Positions 27,681-36,776 of a stretch of DNA of 64,000 bases are shown in pieces. The translations under genes and the position numbers were made by a program. Numbering within the stretch: the stretch's first letter is position 1; each line of letters opens with the position of its first letter. Under the pieces are notes generated by a model. The model was not told where the DNA came from. It worked only from the letters and a program-made list of their open reading frames with translations, and did not search any database. The DNA is from Crocinitomicaceae bacterium (GTDB lineage: Bacteria; Bacteroidota; Bacteroidia; Flavobacteriales_D; Crocinitomicaceae), in contig JAGOBK010000004.1 of assembly GCA_017983465.1 (NCBI GenBank), forward strand, positions 62,001-126,000, written 5' to 3'.

Positions 27681-29228
27681 ATGAGTGTATTAAATAAATT
27701 TCTTGGGAAAGATTTTCTCGCAGGATTAGTAGTGTTTTTAGTGGCTTTGCCACTTTGTTTAGGAATTGGATTGGCTTCAACAAATGTGGAAGATATACCC
27801 TCTTTACCGAGTGTTTTCCCTGGACTTTTAGCAGGAGTTATTGGTGGGATCGTAGTAGGATTAATAAGCGGTTCCCGTGTAGGCGTTTCTGGCCCAGCTG
27901 CCGGATTAATTACTATCATCATTTCATCCATTGGAATCCTTGGAAGTTATGAGGCTTTTTTAGTCTCTGTGATTTTGGCTGGTGTTATTCAACTTATTTT
28001 TGGCTTTTTTAAATTAGGAATTATTGCGAAATATGTTCCAACTTCCGTAATCAAAGGAATGTTGGCTGCAATCGGGATTACCTTAATTTTGAAAGAAATA
28101 CCTCATTTATTGGGTTACGACAAGGATTTTTTTGGAGATGAGTCCTTCTGGCAATTTGATGGACATAATACGTTTACTGAGTTAGTCTATTCTATGAATG
28201 CGTTCCAAGAAGGGTCGGTATTAATAGGCCTCTTATCCATATTGATCATCATTGTTTTGGATAAACCTTTCTTTAAGAAAAACAGTGTAATGAAATTAAT
28301 ACCAAGTGCACTTATAGTGGTCTTGGTTGGAGTAATGATTCAGTTACTGACCAAAGGATCATTTCTTGAAGTAAGTTCCAAACATTTGGTTCAATTGCCC
28401 GTCTTGAAAAGCTTTTCGGAAATTTCTACCGTTCTCTTTTTTCCAGATTTCAATGCATTGGGAAATTGGCAGGTATACACCGTTGCGATTACGATTGCTC
28501 TTGTTGCTAGTTTGGAAACTTTGCTCAGTGTCGAGGCAACAGATAAGTTGGATCCAGAAAAAAATACAACGCCCACGAGTCGCGAGCTAAGCGCTCAAGG
28601 TATTGGAAATATTTTCTCGGGTTTTATTGGTGGTTTACCAATTACACAGGTTGTTGTTCGAAGTTCTGCAAATATCGATGCCGGTGGAAAAACCAAGTTA
28701 GCAGCGGTGATTCATGGAGTACTGTTAATTTTGGCCGTCATTCTTTTACCCGTGTTGTTGAATCAGATTCCTTTAGCGTCACTCGCAGCCATCTTAATTA
28801 TGGTTGGATATAAATTAACAAAAGCAGGATTATTCAAGGAAATGTATATGAAAGGAATGGATCAGTTTATACCATTTATTCTAACCATAGTTGGAGTTCT
28901 CTTCACGGATTTATTAAAAGGAATTGGGATAGGTCTCGTCGTTTCTATTTACTTTATCTTACGAAGAAATTCTCAAAATCACTTTACGAAAACTGAGACA
29001 GATGGTGAATTACACATCAGATTATCGGAGGAAGTAACCTTTTTGAATAAGGTCGGTATTCACACAACATTAGAAAATGCGGCTCCTCATTCTAAAATCA
29101 TCATTGATGCAAGTAATTGCAAGAGCATCGACCAAGACATACTCGAATTATTAGAAGAGTTTAAAAAATATGGATCAGTTCACAAGGAAATAGATTTCCA
29201 ACTGATCAATTTTCAACATTTAAGATAA
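27681..29228 (+). CDS. SulP family anion (probably bicarbonate) transporter
   Basis: This 515-residue inner-membrane protein of the SLC26/SulP family has 12-14 hydrophobic segments. They include the family's LAGLVVFLVALPLCLGIGLAS in helix 1 and SGPAAGLITIIISSIG in helix 3. SAQGIGNIFSGFIGGLPITQ and VRSSANIDAGGKTKL lie in the later helices. A shortened STAS-like domain ends the chain (about 440-515; KIIIDASNCKSIDQDILELL). Sulfate and bicarbonate are both known SulP substrates. The carbonic anhydrase gene starting 7 bases downstream favours bicarbonate uptake or exchange. Confidence 0.9.
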   Translation: MSVLNKFLGKDFLAGLVVFLVALPLCLGIGLASTNVEDIPSLPSVFPGLLAGVIGGIVVGLISGSRVGVSGPAAGLITIIISSIGILGSYEAFLVSVILAGVIQLIFGFFKLGIIAKYVPTSVIKGMLAAIGITLILKEIPHLLGYDKDFFGDESFWQFDGHNTFTELVYSMNAFQEGSVLIGLLSILIIIVLDKPFFKKNSVMKLIPSALIVVLVGVMIQLLTKGSFLEVSSKHLVQLPVLKSFSEISTVLFFPDFNALGNWQVYTVAITIALVASLETLLSVEATDKLDPEKNTTPTSRELSAQGIGNIFSGFIGGLPITQVVVRSSANIDAGGKTKLAAVIHGVLLILAVILLPVLLNQIPLASLAAILIMVGYKLTKAGLFKEMYMKGMDQFIPFILTIVGVLFTDLLKGIGIGLVVSIYFILRRNSQNHFTKTETDGELHIRLSEEVTFLNKVGIHTTLENAAPHSKIIIDASNCKSIDQDILELLEEFKKYGSVHKEIDFQLINFQHLR

Positions 29229-29235
29229 CATTCAC

Positions 29236-29871
29236 ATGGAAAATTTATATAATCAATTATTACAGAATAATAAGGATTGGGTGAAGTCAAAGTTGTCTCA
29301 AGACCCTGATTATTTTAACCGCTTATCACTTGGACAAAGTCCACCAATTTTGTGGATCGGTTGTGCGGATAGCCGAGTTCCAGCGAATGAAATCATTGGA
29401 GCAAAACCAGGAGAGGTTTTTGTTCACCGTAACATCGCTAACATGGTAGTACATTCAGACATGAACATGTTATCTGTCTTGGATTATGCAGTGAATGTAT
29501 TAAAAGTTAAACACATTATCGTTTGTGGTCATTATGGTTGTGGTGGTGTACAAGCTGCCATGACAAACAAGCATATCGGCCTAATTGACAACTGGATTCG
29601 CCACATTAAAGACGTTTATCGTTTTCACCAGGAGGAATTAAACGCTATTGAAAATGAGAAGGATCGTTTTAACCGATTTGTTGAGCTGAATGTAGTGGAA
29701 CAAGTGTTGGACTTAGGAAAAACGTCTATTGTTCAAACAGCTTGGGAAAGTGGACAAACGGTTCACGTTCATGGTTGGGTTTATGATATCCATGATGGGT
29801 TGATTAAAGACCTTGATGTTACCTTACGAGACAATAAGTCACTATCGGATGTTTATCAATTAGATATTTAA
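29236..29871 (+). CDS. Beta-class carbonic anhydrase
   Basis: This 211-residue cytoplasmic zinc enzyme interconverts carbon dioxide and bicarbonate. Zinc ligands C43, H99 and C102 and the dyad D45/R47 are visible in CADSRVPANEI and GHYGCGGVQAAM. It is of normal length and has no signal peptide. It lies 7 bases after the SulP gene. The pair likely moves inorganic carbon for carboxylation reactions or pH control. A bidirectional hairpin follows. Confidence 0.95.
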   Translation: MENLYNQLLQNNKDWVKSKLSQDPDYFNRLSLGQSPPILWIGCADSRVPANEIIGAKPGEVFVHRNIANMVVHSDMNMLSVLDYAVNVLKVKHIIVCGHYGCGGVQAAMTNKHIGLIDNWIRHIKDVYRFHQEELNAIENEKDRFNRFVELNVVEQVLDLGKTSIVQTAWESGQTVHVHGWVYDIHDGLIKDLDVTLRDNKSLSDVYQLDI

Positions 29872-29880
29872 AAAGTAGAA

Positions 29881-29908
29881 ACAAAGGACAAAGCAATTTG
29901 TCCTTTGT
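29881..29908. terminator. Bidirectional terminator between convergent genes
   Basis: A 12-bp perfect stem (ACAAAGGACAAA / TTTGTCCTTTGT) with a GCAA loop is followed on the plus strand by TATTTT. The hairpin touches the stop codon of the minus-strand gene and can serve both transcripts. Confidence 0.8.
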
Positions 29909-32058
29909 TATTTTAGCAATTCTCGCACACGAAGGTTGTCTACGTCAAAAAAGATATTTTTTCCCGAACCACGCAAGAAGCAATTATACTTGCAAAGAAA
30001 ATCCTGAGATTTAAAGCGAATTTTTACGCTGATTGAGTTGCGCTGTATTCCTGTGTAAGACCCAATACTTCGCCCATAAAACCAACGTACCTCCTCCGTT
30101 TTTGAGTCAATGTATTCAAGGTAACATACATTGTCAATTGGTTTTTTCCAATCAGGAAAATAGTCAAAAGTGACTTCGTACCAACACCCAGGTTTCACTT
30201 GACTTGAATCTAAAGTGAGAAGTGTATTATAATTCTCAATGAGCCCATGAAATTTGTTGTGAACGATTTGTCCGCCCCATTTCTGTTGATCATCAAAATT
30301 ATCTGAAACGATTTGTTTGAATGTCCTGTTCGATTCTTGATTATTTGGATTTTTCGAATATGACTTTAAATCACCAAAGTGATTTTGGTAAATTGAATTG
30401 GCTTTGTTAAAAATCAACTGTTCATCCTCATCGTATAAAACACTTGTTGGGGAATGGTAAATCCAGAGATTTGATAAATCTGTTTTAGACCGAGTATTTT
30501 CGTTTCCCAGTGAATGGAAATAATCAACTGTTTGCTGTTTGGATGTCCTTCCCATCATGACGGCATATATTGGAATGCCTGTGTGAGCGGAGAGAAGAAA
30601 TGAATTTCGAAGGGTTTCAGCGTTTGCTTCCTTCCCATAAATCTCTGATCCAATGTGAAACCAAGGAAGCGGTAAAATGGCAGGTTTCGTCCCTTTTTTA
30701 CCTATTTTTATTAGTGCTTTTTCTTCCTTATTTAGCTGTTTATAATCAAAAATATTAGCTGTAAAAGATTTCGGAATGACCAATAAGTTCCAAGCTTCAA
30801 CTAGTTGAAAACTGAATAATACGGAAACAAAAACGATGGATGTATATGGTCTGATTGGATTTTTCTCAAAAGAACTTAATTGCTTATAAAGCAATGATAA
30901 AACGACAATTCCAAGGACACCACTCACATAGAAAAATGGCCAAGAGAATCTTCCAAGTGCCCTGAATTGTTTCAGAAAAGTAAGTGTTTCTAACCAACCT
31001 GGATTGCCATTAAAAGGGAATCCAAATGAAAGAATCAAGATAAATAGTGCTGCAGTAAAAGCAAAGAGTAAATTTCGAGTAGCATCATTCAAAGATTGCC
31101 TTCTCTTCAACAGGTGGATGATTCCATAAATCAATCCCACACTCAGCATGAGGATTGTTAAGAAACCCACATAAGCTTGTCCTTCCCAGCGAAATTCTTC
31201 GAAGGAGATAAACTGTTCAATCCATTGATGAAGCCCACCCTTCGGAGGCAAGAAAATACTTTTCCAATGTGCTTGGTAGTCAAAAAATCCATATGGATTT
31301 ACAGGTCGATCCGTGATATAGTCGGTCCACTTCAAAAACAGCTGAACGAATAATACGGGGAAAACAACAGGAATCAGGTCCATGACGCGCCCTTTCCAGG
31401 CCAATTTGTTCGAAAATTGTTGCAAAGTCCATTGAATTCCGTAAAATAAGGTAATCATGAATCCGAGGTAAGGATGCATGAAATACCAGAAAAGTTGATT
31501 GATGATTAAGATTAACATCCATTTTTTTGATGCTAGGCTTTCTTTGTAACGGATGTATAGATACCAAGATAAAGGAAAAAAGATGGAATAAGCTAAACTT
31601 AAATGACTGAATAACCGAGGAAATTGTGGTTGCAATAAGAATAAAGTAAGCGATCCAACAATGGCGATCCAGGTTTCAGTTCGAAATTTCTTTAATACGA
31701 AGTAAATGAAAAGGGGTGTGAGCCATAAACTTAAAAGCAAACTTAAGTGAATGACGGCAATTCCATAAGGTTTTAAGAAGGGGAGTAGCTGGATAATCCA
31801 AGCAATAGATGGAAATCCATCCGTAAATAAATAATGTTCCCCGTGTGGGTAATTCATTCCAGAAAAGTGAATCAGGGAATCATCGTAATGTGTGTGGTAA
31901 AAAAAGCAAAAGTAACTTTTTAGTCCATCTCCATCTCCCGCTAAAAGGATGTCGTTGGGATGAAAAATTAAGTCTGGCATCCATATACTAAGGAAAGTAC
32001 CAGGTATGAGTAACATTAAAAATATCGCCCAGTTTTGCTTGATATGATTATAGATCAC
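29908..32058 (-). CDS. Polytopic membrane protein with C-terminal soluble domain, GT-C-like
   Basis: This 716-residue protein has about 11-12 predicted transmembrane helices over residues 1-430 and a soluble region to the end. The first extracytoplasmic loop has a DGDGLKSYFCFF motif with acidic residues, the position of the catalytic acidic site in GT-C glycosyltransferases. The loop NYPHGEHYLFTDGFPS follows. The C-terminal 150 residues look like a beta-sandwich that could bind carbohydrate. A lipid-linked-sugar transferase or YfhO-like role is plausible but inferred. Its start overlaps the upstream LiaF-like gene by four bases (ATGA). Confidence 0.7.
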   Translation of the reverse strand: MIYNHIKQNWAIFLMLLIPGTFLSIWMPDLIFHPNDILLAGDGDGLKSYFCFFYHTHYDDSLIHFSGMNYPHGEHYLFTDGFPSIAWIIQLLPFLKPYGIAVIHLSLLLSLWLTPLFIYFVLKKFRTETWIAIVGSLTLFLLQPQFPRLFSHLSLAYSIFFPLSWYLYIRYKESLASKKWMLILIINQLFWYFMHPYLGFMITLFYGIQWTLQQFSNKLAWKGRVMDLIPVVFPVLFVQLFLKWTDYITDRPVNPYGFFDYQAHWKSIFLPPKGGLHQWIEQFISFEEFRWEGQAYVGFLTILMLSVGLIYGIIHLLKRRQSLNDATRNLLFAFTAALFILILSFGFPFNGNPGWLETLTFLKQFRALGRFSWPFFYVSGVLGIVVLSLLYKQLSSFEKNPIRPYTSIVFVSVLFSFQLVEAWNLLVIPKSFTANIFDYKQLNKEEKALIKIGKKGTKPAILPLPWFHIGSEIYGKEANAETLRNSFLLSAHTGIPIYAVMMGRTSKQQTVDYFHSLGNENTRSKTDLSNLWIYHSPTSVLYDEDEQLIFNKANSIYQNHFGDLKSYSKNPNNQESNRTFKQIVSDNFDDQQKWGGQIVHNKFHGLIENYNTLLTLDSSQVKPGCWYEVTFDYFPDWKKPIDNVCYLEYIDSKTEEVRWFYGRSIGSYTGIQRNSISVKIRFKSQDFLCKYNCFLRGSGKNIFFDVDNLRVRELLK

Positions 32059-32801
32059 TTGACTAAAAGTATGTCCTTTATTTCTACCCCACCCATAATT
32101 ACAGTTCCTTTTAATTGAATATACTTTATGGATGTGCTTTCAACTTTTGACTTATTTCTATTGTCTTTCACGCCACCTAAATAAACGCTCAAGTTATTTT
32201 TAATTTCCCAATTGGCAGGTAAAAATAATTCAACTCCACCCATGGTGTTGGAGATTTCAATGATGGGACTATCTTGAAAAGTAGAATTCGCGAAAAACAC
32301 TTCAACTCCTCCCATGAAGCAGTTGATTGTTCCGCCGAGAAATTCATTAGACGTAATCGTTTTCTGTACTCCTCCCATGAATACTTGAATGGAAACGCCA
32401 TTATCAATCGCATGCTTGTCGTTAATTTCATCGACCGATTCGATATTCGAATTTCGTTTCCTCCACCATCTAATTGGGTTGAAAATCAAAGTTAATCCTA
32501 GTACGACTAAAAATAAGGGTAAAAAATACTGCCTAAATTCCCATGATAAAAAATGCTCTAACATTAAAACAAGACTTATCAATATCCAAACATACGCTCC
32601 AAATTGGTTATATCCATTTTTAAAAAGTTTGTAAATACCGATGAGTAAAAATACGTTGTGAAATCCGAACATCCATATGGGGAAAGACACGCCACTTTCG
32701 TTTGCAAACCAAATTCCTCCGATGATGAGTAAAATGACACCTAGTGCAGATTGATTTCTTTTTTTCTGACCTACTTCGTTTGTATGATTAGTCTCTGCCA
32801 T
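32055..32801 (-). CDS. LiaF-like membrane protein (cell-wall stress type)
   Basis: This 248-residue protein has about four N-terminal transmembrane helices (about 15-110; ALGVILLIIGGIWFANESGV first). A C-terminal beta-helix-like domain repeats MGGV (FMGGVQKTI, FMGGVEVFF, TMGGVELFL, YLGGVKDN, IMGGVEIK). That repeating glycine-rich domain is the mark of LiaF-type proteins, which in Firmicutes restrain the LiaRS envelope-stress system. No LiaRS pair is nearby here, so the role is open. The stop overlaps the start of the GT-C-like gene, so the two are probably coupled. A near-consensus TATCTTTA lies upstream on the minus strand. Confidence 0.85.
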   Translation of the reverse strand: MAETNHTNEVGQKKRNQSALGVILLIIGGIWFANESGVSFPIWMFGFHNVFLLIGIYKLFKNGYNQFGAYVWILISLVLMLEHFLSWEFRQYFLPLFLVVLGLTLIFNPIRWWRKRNSNIESVDEINDKHAIDNGVSIQVFMGGVQKTITSNEFLGGTINCFMGGVEVFFANSTFQDSPIIEISNTMGGVELFLPANWEIKNNLSVYLGGVKDNRNKSKVESTSIKYIQLKGTVIMGGVEIKDILLVK

Positions 32802-32887
32802 TGTTCCTAACGTGTTAATTATTTTTCTAAACTAAAGATATTAAAATCAATCAGTAAATCCTATTTCCTTGGGTTGCTTTAGATTTA

Positions 32888-34303
32888 TCAATCCTCCCAA
32901 TGATCTGTTCGAAAAGGAAATAAGGGTAAGCCTGCACTATTTTTCACATTTCCAATTTGGTAGTTTTTAAAACAGTATCGAAGCGCATGAAAAGTTGTCC
33001 CCGTTTCAAGCGTGATAATAACGGTGTTTTTTTCTTTTCCAATCTTCGCATCAACGGGATGGAATGCATGCATGGTATCACCAAGTTCAAATCCGATGAT
33101 CGTCCCGTCATGTTGAAGACCTTGGTATGTATTGTCAAAAAATACAATCACCGAATCATTGCGAATTTCAATTCGATTAAAACTGGGTGATAGCGCTTGA
33201 ATGGTATCGTAATCATATGTTTGGAGTAGGGATAAATTCCCCAATCTTTCTCCGATGGTTCGCTTATTTGATGGATGTATGCAAGTGGATTCCGTTTCAG
33301 GTACTAAATCATTCGTTGAAATAATTCCTGCATGAGTTAGTGTATGCGTGGCAATGTATTGCGCCTCTCGGATTTTTGCTGGTTCACTGACGGTTTCATA
33401 TAGATACGGGGCAATTTCGACCACATAAAAGGGAAGTTCTGGATTGTCAAACGTAAAGCGCCAAAGATAAGCGAGGTCCTGAAGCTTTTGCGAATAAGTT
33501 GCTGAGCGACCAACATTTCCTTCTCCTTGATACCAAGCAATTCCTTTGATTTGATAATTCCGTAGTGGTCTGATCATCCCCTGAAACATCACGCACGGAC
33601 GCAAATGACTTAAAGAATCGGGGATAATCGCATTTGCAGGATAGTCTGTATATTTCTGGACCGTCGTTTGATTCAGCCATCCTTCAACAGTTGATCCACC
33701 ATAGCTACTATTGATAATTCCAACGGGGCAATTCAGTGTTTTTTGAAGTTGCTGAGCGTAGGTGTATCCGACTACGCTAAATGACAACAAGTTTTTAGGG
33801 TTGCTGAGCAACCATTTTCCTTTGATAGAATTCGTTGGTACATTGGAAGCCGTTTTATCAACATTGAACATACGAATTCCACTTTCCTCAGTTGCTTTCT
33901 CTATGTCCTCTTTTGCATTGGCTATGGGCTGATTTCGGTATCCAGAATAAGTCATCGCCATGTTGGATTGACCAGCGCACAGCCATACTTCACCAATCAG
34001 GATGTTCGTTAAGGATAGAGGCAGGCCATCACTGATGGTGATACTTTGTTTTTCGAAAGAACCTTTTGGTGTAAAAATACTTAGTTCCCAAGAACCGTCA
34101 GGTTTAGACGCACAGGAGAAAAGCGTGTTGGTCCAGCTCACTCGCACACTGATGTTTTTTTTTGTCGTACTTATTCCCCATAATTTCACCACACTTTTTT
34201 GTTGCAAGATCATGTTGTCACTGAGTATCGCTGGCAATTTGATCGCCGCATGGACATGTAATTGTAACAAAAGAAGGAAGGTGAAATAGCTAAACTTTTT
34301 CAT
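32888..34303 (-). CDS. Secreted sialate O-acetylesterase-like SGNH esterase
   Basis: This 471-residue protein has a signal peptide (LLLLQLHVHAA) and a SASA/DUF303 SGNH hydrolase domain. The nucleophile is S113 in LCAGQSNMAM. Oxyanion and block motifs are seen in INSSYGGSTVEGW and IAWYQGEGNVG. The catalytic His is probably H281 in TLTHAGIISTNDL or a later one. It would remove O-acetyl groups from sialic acids or from other glycans such as hemicellulose in the periplasm. It is divergent from an acyltransferase/esterase operon at 34.5 kb, which suggests linked handling of glycan acetylation. Confidence 0.88.
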   Translation of the reverse strand: MKKFSYFTFLLLLQLHVHAAIKLPAILSDNMILQQKSVVKLWGISTTKKNISVRVSWTNTLFSCASKPDGSWELSIFTPKGSFEKQSITISDGLPLSLTNILIGEVWLCAGQSNMAMTYSGYRNQPIANAKEDIEKATEESGIRMFNVDKTASNVPTNSIKGKWLLSNPKNLLSFSVVGYTYAQQLQKTLNCPVGIINSSYGGSTVEGWLNQTTVQKYTDYPANAIIPDSLSHLRPCVMFQGMIRPLRNYQIKGIAWYQGEGNVGRSATYSQKLQDLAYLWRFTFDNPELPFYVVEIAPYLYETVSEPAKIREAQYIATHTLTHAGIISTNDLVPETESTCIHPSNKRTIGERLGNLSLLQTYDYDTIQALSPSFNRIEIRNDSVIVFFDNTYQGLQHDGTIIGFELGDTMHAFHPVDAKIGKEKNTVIITLETGTTFHALRYCFKNYQIGNVKNSAGLPLFPFRTDHWED

Positions 34304-34428
34304 TGAAACGAATTGGAAAAACGAAATTAGTCAAATGTGTTGTTCAACTTACAAAATTCACTCCAAAATATTGCAGTTCTTTCTATTCACAATTTGATGT
34401 AAATCAAAGGAAATACTAAAACATTGTT

Positions 34429-34436
34429 TAAATTTG
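34429..34436 (+). promoter_or_regulatory. Promoter -7 element (TAAATTTG) of the acyltransferase operon
   Basis: TAAATTTG matches TAnnTTTG exactly and lies 31 bases before the ATG at 34468 in the divergent intergenic region. Confidence 0.5.
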
Positions 34437-34467
34437 GATGATTGTCCAACAAAAATAGTTCTAAGTA

Positions 34468-35640
34468 ATGTCCATCCTACGTCGATTGTTTCAATTTGAG
34501 ATTTCAGAAAACAGAATTTTTGGTTTGGATGTATTGCGTTTTGTAGCCATTTTTATGGTCTTGCTCGGACATAGTTTAATCCTTGTTCCCAAAGAATTTA
34601 AAAAAGCAGTCAACCCCTTTTTGTACGATGGTGTCGCCATTTTCTTTGTTTTAAGTGGATTCTTAATCGGAGGAATATTGGTGAAAATTGTCAATAAGCA
34701 AGAAGCTTCCTGGGCAGGACTTTTAGATTTCTGGAAGCGACGATGGATGAGAACCCTTCCAGTTTATTTGGTGGTACTCCTTTTCCTTATGGCTTATACC
34801 TTGTTGTTTTTCCCGGTTAATTTCCCGAAAGAATGGTATCGTTTTTTCATTTTTACTCAAAATATATTTGGACATTATCGTCCGGGATTCTTTGCCGAAG
34901 CATGGAGTTTAAGTATTGAGGAATGGTTTTATTTATCGGTCCCCTTGATTCTATTTGTGGCACTGATGGTTTTCAAATCTTCAACGAAATGGACCATTCT
35001 AATTGTTTCCCTTGGATTGCTTGCCGCAATAACGTATTACCGTTATTACTTGTATTACTCTTACGGAATCTCTGACAACCCGAATCCTTATCAAATCAAA
35101 TTGTTTAAGAAATTCTTAACCTACGGAATCGATTATCAAGTAATCCCTAGATTGGACTCCATTATGTTTGGTGTTTTAGCGGCATTTATCGCACACTATT
35201 ATCCAAAGGTGTGGAATGCGAAATGGAACATTTTATTAGTCATCGTTGGTTTGTATTTACTGTATTATTCGAAATTTCATATGGGTAAAAGTTACGGTCC
35301 TTTTGCAAATATATGGTGTCCGACTTTGAAGTCTTTAGCGGTGTTTTTTATGTTGCCGTTTATGTCAAATCTTCGTAAAGGACTTGGGAAATGGACCATT
35401 TGGATTTCCTTCTTTAGTTTGATTTCCTATTCGATGTATCTCGTGAACTTAAACGTGGTAACCATAGCGATCATCAAGCATACGATTCATGGAAATTACG
35501 GTGTGGGAAAATTCGTTCCCGGCAATTATTGGCAATTGGATTACCTGTTATTTTGGGTATTTACCATTTCTATTTCATACGTTCTATACCAATGGATTGA
35601 AATTCCATTTATGAAGATGCGGGACAAAAAACGCGCTTGA
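34468..35640 (+). CDS. Acyltransferase 3 family (OafA-like) membrane protein
   Basis: This 390-residue protein of the acyltransferase-3 family has about ten transmembrane helices. It begins with a typical RIFGLDVLRFVAIFMVLLGHS helix containing the conserved R and H. AEAWSLSIEEWFYL at about 140-153 is the family's second signature. These enzymes move acyl (often acetyl) groups across the inner membrane onto polysaccharides, LPS or peptidoglycan. No SGNH domain is fused, but a separate SGNH gene starts four bases downstream. Acceptor unknown. Confidence 0.9.
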   Translation: MSILRRLFQFEISENRIFGLDVLRFVAIFMVLLGHSLILVPKEFKKAVNPFLYDGVAIFFVLSGFLIGGILVKIVNKQEASWAGLLDFWKRRWMRTLPVYLVVLLFLMAYTLLFFPVNFPKEWYRFFIFTQNIFGHYRPGFFAEAWSLSIEEWFYLSVPLILFVALMVFKSSTKWTILIVSLGLLAAITYYRYYLYYSYGISDNPNPYQIKLFKKFLTYGIDYQVIPRLDSIMFGVLAAFIAHYYPKVWNAKWNILLVIVGLYLLYYSKFHMGKSYGPFANIWCPTLKSLAVFFMLPFMSNLRKGLGKWTIWISFFSLISYSMYLVNLNVVTIAIIKHTIHGNYGVGKFVPGNYWQLDYLLFWVFTISISYVLYQWIEIPFMKMRDKKRA

Positions 35641-35644
35641 TTCC

Positions 35645-36739
35645 ATGCGAAAAATAGCGACATACGGATTCCTATTTGCATTTCTAGGAACGATCGTCTA
35701 CATCATTTACCATTTTTCACAGAAAGAGGATCTGTCTTTTTTTCAGGCGAAAGACAAGCGAATTCACTATGTTGGAAGATTTGACTTTTCAGATAATCAA
35801 GACCCAAAAACCTGGGCTCCTGGATCCTATTTTGAATTTGTCGCACAAGGAACAAGTTGCGATCTCATCGTAGAAGATGAAGTTAAATTCGGAAACACGC
35901 ACAATTACCTTGAAATTGTGGTAGATCATTGCATCACGAAGCGCATCAAATTGAATTCAAAAATCAATCGGATTCATTTATTTAAAAATTTAAAGGCTGG
36001 GAGACATCACGTGTTGGTCTGTAAAAACACTGAAAGCGCCATCGGTTTTATCAAAATCAAAGGAGTTTATTGTCAAAAGTTGTGCAACTGGAAGAAACCT
36101 CGTAAGCGATTATTTGAATTCATTGGAGATTCGATCACTTGTGGAAATGGGGCGGATTCCTCGAGTTGTTCTTTTGGAAAAGGATCTTGGTACGATTACC
36201 ATAACGCGTACTTAAGTTATGGTGCACGTTTGTCACGAAGTTTGAATGCGGATTGGATGTTGAGTTCCGTTTCGGGTATCGGAATGAATAAAAGTTGCTG
36301 CGGTGTGAAACATTCTATGCTACATGTCTATGAACGAATTGATTTTCAAAAGGGAAATAAAAAATGGTTCTTTTCCATGAAACCTGATGTCGTATTTATT
36401 ACCTTAGGTCAAAACGATGGTGGAAATGAAGCTGAGGAATTTGAGAAAAAGTACAGAATATTTCTTCAAAAGTTAAGAAGGAATTATCCTAAAAGTTGGT
36501 TTGTGTGTTGCACGAGTCCGATGGCGGGCAAAGAACTAAAGCAAAAATTAAAAAAGAGCATTGAAAAGGTAATAAGTGCACATCGTCAAACCGGTGATCA
36601 GCGAATTGCTGCCTTTCAATACGAAGGAATTTATAACGGTGGCTACGACAAGCATCCAACGGTGGAGCAACATCAAATGATGATGCATGAATTAAATCAA
36701 TTTGTGCGAACTCAAGCGATTTTGTCCCAGTTAAGGTAA
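35645..36739 (+). CDS. CE2-type SGNH carbohydrate esterase, membrane anchored
   Basis: This 364-residue protein has an N-terminal hydrophobic helix (about 6-24), likely an anchor or uncleaved signal. A beta-sandwich (about 40-145) precedes an SGNH hydrolase domain, the layout of carbohydrate esterase family 2. The nucleophile is S163 in FIGDSITCGNG. The GxND block is ITLGQNDGG near 253, and the terminal dyad is YDKHP near 338. Several extra cysteines are present (SSSCSFG, KSCCGV). Such enzymes deacetylate glycans or transfer acetyl groups. It is four bases after the acyltransferase gene, so the two probably act on the same glycan. Confidence 0.88.
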   Translation: MRKIATYGFLFAFLGTIVYIIYHFSQKEDLSFFQAKDKRIHYVGRFDFSDNQDPKTWAPGSYFEFVAQGTSCDLIVEDEVKFGNTHNYLEIVVDHCITKRIKLNSKINRIHLFKNLKAGRHHVLVCKNTESAIGFIKIKGVYCQKLCNWKKPRKRLFEFIGDSITCGNGADSSSCSFGKGSWYDYHNAYLSYGARLSRSLNADWMLSSVSGIGMNKSCCGVKHSMLHVYERIDFQKGNKKWFFSMKPDVVFITLGQNDGGNEAEEFEKKYRIFLQKLRRNYPKSWFVCCTSPMAGKELKQKLKKSIEKVISAHRQTGDQRIAAFQYEGIYNGGYDKHPTVEQHQMMMHELNQFVRTQAILSQLR

Positions 36740-36776
36740 CCAATACGAAGTAATAAGTTTCCCTTTAAACACATGT

